A DNA stretch of 64,000 bases from Conchocele bisecta (lineage: Eukaryota > Mollusca > Bivalvia > Lucinida > Thyasiridae). The notes under the pieces were generated by a model that worked only from the letters and a program-made list of their open reading frames with translations, ran no database searches and was not told the origin of the DNA. The stretch is taken from NCBI GenBank assembly GCA_029237695.1, contig CM055265.1:213730506-213794505 (forward strand), in the 5' to 3' direction. Of this stretch, positions 22,631-33,829 are shown in pieces. The stretch's first letter is position 1; every line of letters begins with the position of its first letter. Made by a program: the position numbers and the translations under genes.

Positions 22631-24151
22631 CGTCCGGTTCCTCCCGTCCGTCCGTCCCCGTCCGTCACAAAACTTTAACACTCGGGTAAATGTCTCCTAA
22701 TTTCTTCATCCTTCGACCGATCTGCTTCATATTTCATATACACATTGCTCTGATGGTTCACTACCGCCCTGTGCCAAATCCACGTTCATCCTGCCCCCGG
22801 CAAGCCCAGGGTCAAGGTCACATACTTGGTGCTTCGAAAACTTTAACGCTCGGGTTAATATCTTATAATTTCTGTTTTCTTTCACGGATCAGCTTCATAT
22901 TTCATATACACATTGCTCTAATGGTCCTCTACCGCCCTGTGCCAAATCCACATTCGTCCTGCCCCCGCCAAGCCCATGGTCAAGGTTACATACTTGGTGC
23001 TTCAAAAACTTTAATGCTCGGGTAAATATCTTATAATTTCTGTTTTCTTTCACGGATCAGCTTCATATTTCATATACGCATTGCTCTAATGGTCCTCTAC
23101 CGCCCTGTGCCAAATCCACGTTCGTTCTGCCCCCGCCAAGCCCAGGGTCAAGGTCGCATACTTAGTGCTTCAAAAACTTTAACGCTCGGGTAAATATCTT
23201 ATACTTTCTGTTTTCTTTCATGGATCATCTTCATATTTCATATACGCATTGCTCTAATGGTCCTCTACCGCCCTGTGCAAAATCCACGTTCGTCCTGCCC
23301 CGCCAATCCCAGGGTCAAGGTCACATACTTGGTGCTTCAAAAACTTTTAAAGCTCAGGTAAATATCTTATAATTTTTCTTTCCATTCACGGATCAACTTC
23401 ATATTGCATATATGCGTTGCTCTAATGGTCCTCTACTGCCCTGTGCCAAATCCACGTTCGTCCTGCCCCCGCCAAGCCCAGGGTTAACATCACATACTTA
23501 GTGCTTCAAAAACTTTAACGCTCAGGTAAATATCTTATAATTTCTGTTTTCTTTCACGGATCAGCTTCATATTTCATATATGCATTGCTCTAATGGTCCT
23601 CTACTGCCCTGTGCCAAATCCACGTTTGTCCTGCCCCCGCCAAGCCCAGGGTCAAGGTCACATACTTGGTGCTTCAAAAACTTTAACTCTCAGGTAAAAG
23701 AAAATTTTGACTTGGAATTTGGCCTCATTTATTATCAAAGCGATATGTGGTACATCCGTGTTCTATGAACACATTTTCTAGTTTATTAAACTTCACACAT
23801 GCATAGAAGACGACCCAAAGGTGTGTCGCACGTAAGAATGACAACTCTTGCGTCGTTAATTTCTTTGTTATCTCCCTTTGTTGTTTCGTGCACTGATTTC
23901 GTGTCTGGAGCATAACTCGAACACCCTTTGGAATATTTTCATGAAACTTCACACATGCATAGACCACAACCCTAAAGGTGTGTCACGCAAGAATGACAAC
24001 TTTTGCATCACTAATTTTTTAGTTATCTCCCTTTGTTTTTTCCGTCACTGATTTTGTCTCCGGAGCATAACTCGAACACCCTTTTTTCAAACTACTTGTG
24101 TAACTTGGGAGGGGGATACACATGCGCTTGTCGACAAGCGTCCATTTCTAG

Positions 24152-24346
24152 TTATTTATACTAATTAAATGCGTCACCTGAAATATTAATTTTAACAGAT
24201 TATAAAGTATGATCATTGCACATCAGAAAATAAATACAGAGAATAAATAGTAATGTCCTATAACAGTTTAAGGAAACACGGTTATCGCCCCTGATATCAG
24301 AGTGGAAATTTACGTCCGATATAAAATGTATAATAATGACAATCGG
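24152..24346. mobile_element. M7 MITE, right part, truncated
   Basis: TTATTTATACTAATTAAATG resumes the M7 sequence after the HINE and stops at AATGACAATCGG, where a GGTACTACGG-rich repeat begins. Confidence 0.8.
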
Positions 24347-25115
24347 GGTGGCCGTAGTGGGTCCATAGTACCATCGTAGTACTTTTGGCAGAGGGTGACA
24401 ACACGGTTTGACCCAGTCACCAAGGACCAACCACGATGTATTGGGTGGTACTATGTCGGAACTACGGTGGTACTACAGCGGTACTACGGCGGTACTACGG
24501 CGGTACTATGGTAGTACTACGGCGGTACTACGGCGGTACTACGATGGTGGTACTGCGGCAGTAGTTATGGCAGTACTACGGGGTGGTACTTTTGGTACTT
24601 TAACGGCGGTAACTTATGGTATCTACGGTGGTACTACGGCGGTACTACGGTGTTTTCTATGGTACTAAAACGGTGGTACTATGGTACGGTGGTACTATGG
24701 TACAACGGCGGGTACTACGGCGGTTACTATGGTACTTACGGTGGTTAACTACGGCGGAACTATACCGGTACAACGGTGGTACTACGGCGGTACTACGGCT
24801 GGTGTCAAGGATATTCATGGATGGTCTCGACATGTCACGGTGTGGGTATATTTCGAGCGAAATCTGAATATATTGCCACCGCCGGTACCATGTGACCGTC
24901 CGGGGCCGTCCGTAACGACACCGTAGCGGCACAGGGATGACCTCGGCAGCACCGTAGTGCGTCCTTAGCACCACCGGGGCCGTCCGTGTTGAATCCGGCA
25001 TCTTTCCCGGATTTCCTACAGACCTACTACGGTCTACCCCGGACCACCGTAGTCATCCGTATTAATACCTTGGCTATCCGTAGTCTCACCGTCGTAGCAC
25101 CGTACTGGTTCCTCG
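24347..25115. repeat. GGTACTACGGCG minisatellite and inverted flank
   Basis: A 12-bp unit GGTACTACGGCG, with insertions, repeats from 24463 to about 24800. The flank to 25115 carries the complementary CCGTAGT / ACCGTAGTGCG and CCGGGGCCGTCCGT motifs, so the region can fold back. Confidence 0.75.
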
Positions 25116-25209
25116 CAAAATATTTGATCAGCTTCCCGGACGGCCCCCTCTTGGGGTATCCATGTCCATCAGTAGTTCATCCTTTTTATTATGTGTGACT
25201 GGGGCTTAA

Positions 25210-25459
25210 TTAACCCTTAGACCGCTATCTTATTTTTGTTGTCATCTGCTGTATCTTTTCTATTTTCCATTTTTATCATCAAAAACATGGTTTGACAGCA
25301 CTTTAGAATAATTTACAACATGCTTTGACAGCACTTCAGAATAATTTCCATTGGAAATGATTCTCAAGTGCTGTCAAACCATGTTTTTATTGAGAAATAA
25401 GGCAAGATATAAAAGCAACATCAGACGACAATTGTTGTGAGTAGCGGTTTAAGGGTTAA
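25210..25459. mobile_element. PB1 MITE
   Basis: TTAA-CCCTTAGACCGC ... GCGGTTTAAGGG-TTAA; inner GTGCTGTCAAACCATGTTT and partner. Confidence 0.85.
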
Positions 25460-25591
25460 GGTGTAACATGCTCTGCCAAACCAGAGATCATTAGTCTATG
25501 AAAAGGTTTTGACAAATTTTGATTTAGAATCAAGTCGGAGACATACACATGCATCAATCGGCAATCATGCAGCGATGCAGGTTGATGTAAA

Positions 25592-25828
25592 TGTATCTGA
25601 CTGGAGATATGGGGTTATGGGTTTTGCGACCAGTGCAGATCCAGATCAGCCTGTGCATCCGCAGTCTAATCACGATCTACACTGTTCGCCATTCCATCAA
25701 TGAAACACCCATCATGCTTCTATCAAGCAATATAGGTCGTTATCAGGCTACAGGAGTGTGTAATTTGATCAGGATGTACACTTGTCACAAGTGCCATAAG
25801 CACCATTTCTCCAGTCACAGCCACAAAT
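25592..25828. mobile_element. M3 MITE
   Basis: TGACTGGAGATATGGGG ... CACCATTTCTCCAGTCACAG with CAGTGCAGATCCAGATCAG and ATCTACACTGTTCGCC inside. Confidence 0.75.
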
Positions 25829-25991
25829 ACGCTTTGCCAGCATTGCCTATCATCAAGTCTGGCCGGCTGGGAGTCTGCAGAACATGGAAATGTTTACACC
25901 TGTGAGAACTATGTAGATATCCAACTCCTTTCTATGCCAGTGTCTACTCCTGGTGTGATACACAGCCCCAGATAAACAATGTTTTCAGTAT

Positions 25992-26110
25992 TTAACCTTA
26001 CAAATGCTGGACACTAAAAGTGTCGGCTGCTGTTGCAAATATATTTTACCTTCTGAATGAATAATAACATGGTTTAACAGCACTTTAGAATAATTTCCAT
26101 AAACAGGCCT
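25992..26110. mobile_element. PB1-like half element
   Basis: TTTAACCTTACAAATGCTGG, GTCGGCTGCTGTTGC and TAACAGCACTTTAGAATAA form one PB1 arm; the second arm is missing. Confidence 0.5.
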
Positions 26111-26465
26111 ATATCGGTGCCTAAAATAATGCCACGGCAGACGAAAATATTTCAACTTAGACTCTTAAAATGGCGTTTCCTACGTTGTCGGCCCAAAATA
26201 GTGGCTGCCGTGGTGGTGTCTACGGCCATGATAAATCAATGTCTGGGCAGGTTTTACACGGGTCCATGGCAATTTTGTTGGCCTGTGTATCATAGCAACA
26301 GTTGTGGTGATGTGCGCCACCGCGTACCTGGGCACATGTTGCAGCTGTGGCGACGCCAGACTGATGTACCTGTCACCTGATTAACTGCAGATACATCTCA
26401 AATGTGGCTATGACTGGACAAACGGAGCTTATTATCTATCCCCTCGCCAATAGACATGAGAGAAT

Positions 26466-26814
26466 ATAGTTCTGAGTACATAACATTAATTATATTACAT
26501 CACATTGCATTACATAAGCATTATGACATCCAAATGTGCATTTGAAGCGTTCTTTGTTTACTTTCTACTTAAATAGTGGAGAGTGGCGTAATAATTTTTG
26601 CTAATACACACTTTATTAGGTAAGTTTATGTTAATATTTTTGTCTGTTTTAGAATTTTCTCTAAGGATATAGCGAAGTATGAACGTGGACGTCCTGCAGA
26701 TTATTGCAATATTTTAGTCCGCAAAATGGAAATGTTATTCCGCAAATTTTTGTCATTGACTGGTGTAGCGATAAAGTGCAACCTATTGCCTATGAAGCGA
26801 AAAACGTGCAGCTA
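26466..26814. mobile_element. M8 MITE
   Basis: AGTTCTGAGTACATAAC ... AACCTATTGCCTATGAAGCG + AAAAACGTGCAGCTA. The reverse complement of the copy at 61803..62132, including CACACTTTATTAGGTAAG. Confidence 0.75.
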
Positions 26815-27170
26815 AAGGGGATATATCGTTAGTTCATCTACGCAAATACGTGCGTACGTACGTTAGTAACACCTTTCATTTTTCAATAACTCAATGAACC
26901 TCTTCACCGATTTTGATAACATTTGGCCACAATGTGTGTCTAGGGATGGTGCTTTGTTTTGCATACGACCCACTCCCGACCGCCCAAAGTCAAGACCACT
27001 GATGACTTATGTTCACCTTGATCGTAAGGCAAACGTGTTTTTATTATCATTGCTGCCAGCAAGGGGATTACCTTAGTGATAACGATGCCGTGGTTGGTTT
27101 CTCGGCCAGTGTAGATCCATATCACCCTGTGCATCCGCACAGTGTGCTGTTTGATCAGAAGCTGTGACTA
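26815..27170 (+). repeat. HINE fragment followed by an M3 fragment
   Basis: A GCGTACGTACG tract with ACTCAATGAACCTCTTCACC and a TTTGCATACGACCCACTCCC segment resembling HINE core repeats; then CCAGTGTAGATCCATATCAC + CCTGTGCATCCGCACAG from M3 (about 27087-27170). Confidence 0.5.
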
Positions 27171-27219
27171 CGTATATATATGATCACGTGAAATATTCAC
27201 TTCATACATTTCATTTTTG

Positions 27220-27476
27220 TCGCGCCCGCTTGCGGAAAGCGCGATATAGTCGGCCGTTTGGCGTACGTATGTACGTACGTGTGTCCGGTTAAAGTTTTTG
27301 GTTAAGTTGTTTGGTTAAGTTTTTTGGTTAAAGTTTTTGGTTGAGTTCTTTGGTTAAAGTTTTTGGTTAAGTTTTTTTGTTGAGTTTTTTGGTTAAAGTT
27401 TTTCGTTATACTATATCTTTTTTTTTAGTGTCCATGCCTCGCCACAAGGCGCGACATGCAGGCCGCGGCCATCTAG
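27220..27476 (+). mobile_element. Short complete HINE, type CGCGCCCGC
   Basis: Head TCGCGCCCGCTTGCGGAAAG + CGCGATATAGTCGG, an ACGT-rich tract, then seven or so short GTTAAAGTTTTTGGTT units and the tail GGCCGCGGCCATCTAG. Same family as 5040..5218 with an expanded middle. Confidence 0.75.
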
Positions 27477-27739
27477 TTTGGTGATGACACACGTTTGCTT
27501 AGATTAATACATGTTATCTGTTCCCAATTGTCTCGACAATGCGCCGGGTATACATCATCATAAATGCAGTGGGATCCTATTTACATTTCGCAGTGAATAA
27601 CTGAGCATGCCACATTAAAGCCATAATTAATGAGCGTGTTTATGATTATATAATGATAAATCTATTCCGTGTGCAGATCTGTGTAAGGAAACATGCTCTG
27701 TGAGAATAGGGTGCATCTGTGTGTTACCAGTTCTGTGTG

Positions 27740-27818
27740 AAATATTAACCCGGTTAACCCGGCCTAATGTTAACCCGGCTTAAAATTTCCTTAGCTGTTG
27801 ACAGGCCGTTGAACATCA
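27740..27818 (+). mobile_element. SINE-A tail fragment
   Basis: CCTTAGCTGTTGACAGGCCG + TTGAACATC; a PB2 element follows directly and the same tail recurs at 28032-28080. Confidence 0.5.
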
Positions 27819-28031
27819 TTAACCCTTTCAACAGCACAGGCCTGTGTAGTGGTATTGGCAAAACGTGTAGATCCAGATGAGCCGGCTCGTAATGACGCTC
27901 GTAATGACGGCTCGTAACGAGCCGTCTCATCAGGATCTACACTTTTTGCAAGTAATTTTCATATTTTGAGAACAAAAACACCCCGTTTTCGTAAATGGAC
28001 TAGTCTGAAAATATTTTTGTGAAAGGGATAA
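27819..28031. mobile_element. PB2 MITE (reverse orientation)
   Basis: TTAA-CCCTTTCAACAGCAC ... GTGAAAGGG; centre AGATGAGCCGGCTCGTAATG ... CGAGCCGTCTCATCAGG. Confidence 0.75.
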
Positions 28032-28171
28032 AATTACCTTAGCTGTTGCCAGGCCGTTAAACCCCATTAAATCCAATCCAATCTGTGCGTGGCAAGTGTA
28101 TCTGGCAGGAGATCAGGATCTCGACAACTGTGCTTTCTGTATAGAACATGCTTTTGAACAGAGCACACCTC
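28032..28171 (+). mobile_element. SINE-A tail fragment and unique sequence
   Basis: ATTACCTTAGCTGTTGCCAG + GCCGTTAAACCCCATT, then unassigned sequence up to the next PB2. Confidence 0.45.
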
Positions 28172-28410
28172 CACCCTTTCACCCCTAAGTATCTGGAATG
28201 GATTTTGATATATTAATTTTGCAACAAATCCAATCGTCACAAAATGATTTTCAGACTAGTACATTTATGAAAAAGCGGTGTTTTTGTTCGCAAAAATATG
28301 AAAATTACTTGCAAAAAGTGTAGATCCTGATGAGACGGCTCGTTACGAGCCGTCATTACGAGCCGGCTCATCTGGATCTACATTAAGTGGCAATGTGTTG
28401 AAAGGGTTAA
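28172..28410. mobile_element. PB2 MITE (forward orientation)
   Basis: CACCCTTTCACCCCTAAGTA ... GTTGAAAGGG-TTAA; centre CCTGATGAGACGGCTCG and its inverse. It faces the copy at 27819. Confidence 0.75.
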
Positions 28411-28573
28411 CCCACATTAAATCAATTTATTGATTGTTTTATTTTTTCCATACAATGGACGATGCGGGCATAAAAACGTGTATGACATCCGTCAGTTGAC
28501 TGCTCCATTTGATCATGTTTTCTGCATTGTTTACCACAGGTGGAAGACGTGTACCTGTGACATAAAAAAATAT

Positions 28574-28688
28574 ATTTAAAAAATCCCATTACCATTACCC
28601 CACCCGCTCGTACTGTACATTACGTCATATATGAAATAATGTACAATATGGCAATCGATGGGTGGGGTAATGGGATTTTTTAAAAATG
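28574..28688. repeat. Inverted repeat, 25-30 bp arms
   Basis: TTTAAAAAATCCCATTACC ... CCCCACCC and GGGTGGGGTAATGGGATTTT pair around about 60 bp. Confidence 0.75.
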
Positions 28689-28841
28689 GAATTGTGTTTA
28701 TGTTCGAGGTACCTTCACCTGTGTTGTTTACATGTACAGGTAATTTGGTATGCCATTCCCATACTGCACCTGAACACGATTCGGCATGAAGGAATTTCAC
28801 ATTGAAATTATGCTAACGGTTGCTGTTAGGCAATCTGTATT

Positions 28842-29094
28842 TATGGCTGTGACTGGAGAAATTGGTCTGGGTATGCGACCAGTGTAGCCCCAGATCAGCC
28901 TGCGCATCTGCGCAGTCTGATCAGGGCTGGCACTGTTCGTCATTCAGTCGATGAAACGCCCTTAATGCTTCTAATTAGTTCTACATTTGATCATAATCAA
29001 TCTTCAGGAGAGTGCTAGAATACCAGATGTTTGAAAATTCACAAATCCCATAAGCCCCATTTCTACAATCATAGTCATAGTCACATTTATGCGT
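28842..29094. mobile_element. M3 MITE
   Basis: TATGGCTGTGACTGGAGAAA ... CCATTTCTACAATCATAGTC, with CAGTGTAGCCCCAGATCAGC + CTGCGCATCTGCGCAG inside. Confidence 0.7.
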
Positions 29095-29213
29095 CTAATC
29101 TTCGATGGGTGTTCGGGTATCACAGCGGGTGCTTTATAGAGTTATGTTTTTACAATGTCGCCAACTGCTTGATTATTTCTGTGGTGTAGTAGTTGGCTGT
29201 TGGTCGTTACTTC

Positions 29214-29512
29214 CACTGCTGCTCCGTAATACGGGGCTCAGCGGGTGGTGTTGTCCGTAGTACGGGCACGTACGCTGGTCTATACCGTCACTGCTGCTCT
29301 GTAATACGAGGCTCAGCGGGTGGTGTTGTCCGTAGTACGGGCACGTACCCTGGTCTATACTGTCACTGCTGCTCTGTAATACGAGGCTCAGCGGGTGGTG
29401 TGGTCCGTACAACGGGCACGTACGCTGGTCTATGCCATCACTGCTGCTCCGTAATACACCACACAGTGGGCACTGGGCATCTGTAGTTGCCTTACCTCCA
29501 CAAAACCACCCT
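29214..29512. repeat. 75-bp tandem repeat, four units
   Basis: CACTGCTGCTC starts at 29214, 29289, 29364 and 29439, an exact 75-bp spacing. Units contain GTAATACGAGGCTCAGCGGG and GTAGTACGGGCACGTACG. The period being a multiple of 3 keeps both strands open. Confidence 0.9.
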
Positions 29513-29554
29513 TGTGACAACAGTGTAGATCCAGATCATCGTGTAATTACATAG

Positions 29555-29628
29555 AGGGTGGTGTGTGCCTGAGAGGTTAGAACATTAGACTTCAATACCA
29601 GAGTTATGGGTTCAAACCTCATCAACAA
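29555..29628 (+). repeat. tRNA-like sequence (probable SINE head)
   Basis: TGCCTGAGAGGTTAGAACAT (A-box-like), GACTTCAATACCAG (anticodon-arm-like) and GGGTTCAAACCTC (B box). Acceptor stem pairing is poor; most likely a tRNA-derived SINE head. Confidence 0.4.
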
Positions 29629-29649
29629 TACTTTCCTCGTATTTCCATC

Positions 29650-29887
29650 CCGCTGGTCTTTAATTTTTGTCGTCTGCTGTTCATTTTCTATTTTCCATTT
29701 TTATCATCAAAAATATGCTTTGACAGTACTTTAGAATAATTTACAACATGCTTTGACAGCACTTCAGAATCATTTCCATTGGAAATGATTCTGAAGTGCT
29801 GTCAAACCATGTTCTTATTGAGAAATAAGGCAAGATATAAAAACAACAGCAGACGACAATTGTTGTGTGTAGCGGTCTAAGGGTTAA
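29650..29887. mobile_element. PB1 MITE, left end decayed
   Basis: TTTGTCGTCTGCTGTTC ... GTAGCGGTCTAAGGG-TTAA; inner GAAATGATTCTGAAGTGC pair. Confidence 0.75.
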
Positions 29888-29940
29888 AACTGTGGTCCCG
29901 CCCCTAAATGACCTTAGCTGTTGCTGGGATGGTAAACTCA
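29888..29940 (+). mobile_element. SINE-A tail fragment
   Basis: CCTAAATGACCTTAGCTGTT + GCTGGGATGGTAAACT. Confidence 0.4.
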
Positions 29941-30174
29941 TTCACTTTCTGTTCTTTCATAGAAAATATTGTCGTCTAATTGAATGGGTCCATAGAAGAA
30001 GTATTTGTGATGCTGCTAACCCAAAATGTCTGTCTGTAACGCAGGGCGACTTACAGCCAGAATGCACAAAGGTTCTTTTTCTGTCCATTCTTCCTGCGCC
30101 TGCGGTCGTAGGGAGTTATGCATTTAAAAACCAATCAAAGCATTCAAATGTCACAATGTTCTTCATAGTACATG

Positions 30175-30418
30175 TTAACTCTTTGCATACTGGGAAACTT
30201 GTGGGCTATAAATAGTTCATAACTAGCGGACAAAAATTCATCATATTTTCTTGTATTTCTCCCCGTAAATATCATGAATATATCTTGGAATTTCATTAGA
30301 ATTGAGTCCTGAAGACTCAATTCTAATGAAATTTCAAGACATATTTACAGAGAGAAATAAAACATATACTCCTAATTCGTTTGGCGGATATTTTCGCCAC
30401 TAGCATGCAAAGAGTTAA
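30175..30418. mobile_element. PB3 MITE with TTAA on both sides
   Basis: TTAA-CTCTTTGCATACTGGG and AGCATGCAAAGAG-TTAA; centre TTCATTAGAATTGAGTCCTG followed by its inverse. Termini differ from PB1/PB2 but the TTAA target is the same. Confidence 0.8.
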
Positions 30419-31080
30419 TGGAACATTGGTCTCTTCAGAACAACACTTACCTGAAAAAATAAAGTATTTACTCACATTATTTCAACGAGATTTCTATTTT
30501 CATGATAACGTAATTACTCTCGTGTAATTTCACTGTTATGTATAGTAATTATTATTAGTAATAGGGATTAAAGTGACTTTTATTACTGTTTTATTATTGG
30601 ACACTTGCCACATAAGAATAATATCTATTGTTTTACTTAAAAAATAACAACTGTAATTATTGTTGACCATTTGCTGAATTATTTAGCCATGCATATACAT
30701 ATATAGGATTTATGTAACATATACCAAAGATGGCTTCCATGGGAAAATGATTTCCCTGTTCTATTATTTGGGCAATTTACTAGTTCTTGTCAAAGATTAT
30801 TTGTTTAAAGATATAAAATATATAGTTTACTAACTTTTGACATACATGTTTGGGTATGCACTTCGGTTGCTCACATTTTTTGAATGGATCAAATTGTAGC
30901 CTTTGTGACATATCAGAGTCGGAGGCAAATTATTGTAGCTATAAGTAGCCCTGCATTACAGACAGAAATTTTGGGTTATGATGCTGCATGAGTGTGCTTG
31001 CAGATCAGGATCTACCCTGGGAATGAAATAAGCTTGCTGGTGTCCGATGGGACGTTAATGTTTCGTGTGTGATATTGCAG
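30419..31080. other. No recognised feature
   Basis: AT-rich intron sequence without clear repeats or exon signals. Confidence 0.5.
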
Positions 31081-31087
31081 CTGCTTC

Positions 31088-32577
31088 ATGCAGGGTGAAT
31101 ACCGGGCTGAATGTGTGCACTAGCTGGGGTAGACATGTCGTGAATACTGGGCTGAATGTGTGCACTAGCTGGGGCAGACATGTCATGAATACCGGGCTAA
31201 ATGTGTGCGCTAGTTGGGGCAGACATGTTGTGAATACCGGGCTGAATGTGTGTACTAGCTGGGGTAGACATGTCGTGAATACTGGGCTGAATGTGTGTAC
31301 TAGCTGGGGCAGACATGTCGTGAATACCGGGCTGAATGTGTGTACTAGCTGGGGTAGACATGTCGTGAATACTGGGCTGAATGTGTGCACTAGCTGGGGC
31401 AGACATGTCATGAATACCGGGCTAAATGTGTGCGCTAGTTGGGCAGACATGTTGTGAATACCGGGCTGAATGTGTGCACTAGCTGGGGCAGACATGTCAT
31501 GAATACCGGGCTGAATGTGTGTACTAGCTGGGGCAGACAAGTCGTGAATACCGGGCTGAATGTGTGCACTAGCTGGGGCAGACAAGTCATGAATACCGGG
31601 CTGAATGTGTGCACTAGCTGGGGCAGACATGTCGTGAATACCGGGCTAAATGTGTGTACTAGCTGGGGCAGACATGTCATGAATACCGGGCTGAATGTGT
31701 GTACTAGCTGGAGCAGACATGTCATGAATACTGGACTGAATGTGTGCACTAGCTGGGGCAGACATGTGAATACTGGGCTGAATGTGTGCACTAGCTGGGG
31801 CAGACATGTCGTGAATAACGGGCTGAATGTGTGCACTAGCTGGGGCAGACATGTCGTGAATACCGGGCTGAATGTGTGCACTAGCTGGGGCAGACATGTC
31901 GTGAATACTGGGCTGAATGTGTGCACTAGCTGGGGCAGACATGTCGTGTATACCGGGCTGAATGTGTGCACTAGCTGGGGCAGACATGTCGTGAATATTG
32001 GGCTGAATGTGTGCACTAGCTGGGGCAGACAAGTCGTGAATACCGGGCTGAATGTGTGCACTAGCTGGGGCAGACATGTCGTGAATACCGGGCTGAATGT
32101 GTGCACTAGCTGGGGCAGACAAGTCGTGAATACTGGGCTGAACGTGTGCACTAACTGGGGCAGACATGTCATGAATACCGGGCTGAATGTGTGCACTAGC
32201 TGGGGCAGACAAGTCGTGAATACTGGGCTGAATGTGTGTACTAGCTGGGGCAGACATGTCGTGAATACTGGGCTGAATGTGTGTATTAGCTGGGGCAGAC
32301 ATGTCGTGAATACTGGGCTGAATGTGTGCACTAGCTGGGGCAGACATGTGAATACCGGGCTGAATGTGTGCACTAGCTGGGGCAGACATGTGAATACTGG
32401 GCTGAATGTGCGCACTAGCTGGGGCAGACATGTCGTGAATACCGGGCTGAATGTGTGCACTAGCTGGGACAGACAAGTCGTGAATACCGGGCTGAATGTG
32501 TGCACTAGCTGGGGCAGACATGTGAATACCGAGCTGAATGTGTGCACTAGTTGGGGCAGACATGTCGAGAATACCGT
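31088..32577. repeat. 45-bp minisatellite, about 33 units
   Basis: Unit GAATACCGGGCTGAATGTGT + GCACTAGCTGGGGCAGACAT + GTCGT; some units lack GTC (42 bp). Open on both strands because 45 is a multiple of 3. Confidence 0.97.
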
Positions 32578-33800
32578 TGTAAACAAATATTTTCCCCCCA
32601 GAATATTTCCCCCCCCCCGGGGGCAGAATGTTTGCCGAATATTTTGCCCTCCACCGGAATATTCCCCCCCCCTTTTTCCTGACTCTTATTACTGTTACTG
32701 TGGGGGGGGGATATATTCGGCGAATAATTTGCCCTCCGCCAAACCCTCTGTGATATGTGTGTGATGTAGAGGAAAGGGGGGGGGGAGGATAATATTTGGC
32801 CAATATTTTGCCCCCCTGTCGCCCAGTCAGCCAAACCGTCTGTGATATGAGTGTGGTGTAGAGGAGAGGTGGGGGGGATAATATTCGGCAAATAATTTGC
32901 CCCCGCCCCCCAGTCAGCCAAACCTTCTGTGATATGTGTGTGATGTAGAGGAGAGGGGGGGAATAATATTCGGCCAATATTTTGCCCCCGTCGCCCAGTC
33001 AGCCAAACCGTCTGTGATATGAGTGTGGTGTAGAGGAGAGGTGGGGGGATAATATTCGGCGAATAATTTGCCCCCCGCCCCCAGTCAGCCAAACCCTCTG
33101 TGATATGAGTGTTGTGTAGAGGAGAGGTGGGGGGGATAATATTCGGCGAATAATTTGCCCCCCGCCCCCCAGTCAGCCAAACCCTCTGTGATATGAGTGT
33201 TGTGTGAGAGGAGAGGTGGGGGGGGGATAATATTCAGCGAATAATTTGCCCCCGCCCCCAGGTCAGCCAAACCGTCTGTGATATGAGTGTGGTGTAGAGG
33301 AGAGGTGGGGGGGATAATATTTGGCGAATAATTACCACCCCCCGGTCAGCCAAACCCTCTGTGATATGAGTGTTGTGTAGAGGAGAGGTGGGGGGATAAT
33401 TATTTGGCGAATAATTTGCCCTCCGCCCCCCGGTCAGCCAAACCGTCTGTGATATGACACTCATATCAACAGATGGGTTTTTTAGGCTGATCCTGGGCAA
33501 CGGGCGGGGGGCAAAATATTCTCCGAATATTATCCCCCCCCCTCTCCTCTACACAACACTCATATCACAGAGGGTTTGGCTGACTGGGGGGCAGGGGGCA
33601 AATTATTCGCCGAATATTATCCCCCCCACCTCTCCTCTACACCACACTCATATCACAGACGTTTGGCTGATCGGGGGGCGGGGGGGCAAATTATTTGCCG
33701 AATATTATCCCCCCCCACCTCCCGGAGGTGGGGGGGGGGGAGAATATTCGTGTGGAGGGGAAAATATTCGGTGAATATTTCTATTCTGGGGGAGAGAATA
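32578..33800. mobile_element. GC-rich foldback element within the 45-bp array
   Basis: Left end AAATATTTTCCCCCCAGAAT, right end CTATTCTGGGGGAGAGAATA and GGGGAAAATATTC are inverted. Inside are about eight units of roughly 88 bp (GTCAGCCAAACC, GTGATATGAGTGT, GTAGAGGAGAGGTGGG) up to 33450, and two to three in inverse orientation from 33490 to 33720. Array sequence resumes at once on the right. Confidence 0.65.
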
Positions 33801-33829
33801 TTCTGTGACACCGGGCTGAATGTGTGCAA
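33801..33829. repeat. 45-bp minisatellite remnant beyond the insertion
   Basis: GACACCGGGCTGAATGTGTG + CAATT matches about 0.6 of a unit of the array at 31088. Confidence 0.8.

Larger units (their letters stand above)
22201..24151 (+). mobile_element. HINE inserted in M7, seven core repeats
   Basis: Head TGCCACCGGGTTTCGAAGAA + ACGGGTGGCATATAG (hairpin), CCGT tracts hosting two TIR elements, about seven core repeats of roughly 168 bp (ACTTTAACGCTCGGGTAAAT, TTCATATTTCATATACGCAT), a degenerate segment (23700-24110), then CGCTTGTCGACAAGCG hairpin and TCCATTT-CTAG before T. Ends are confirmed by the uninterrupted M7 copy. Confidence 0.85.

Noticed and set aside
31055..32977. Open frames of up to 443 codons on both strands
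   Set aside because: By-product of the 45-bp array (15-residue cycle) and adjoining 88-bp repeats; no start context, splice sites or family.
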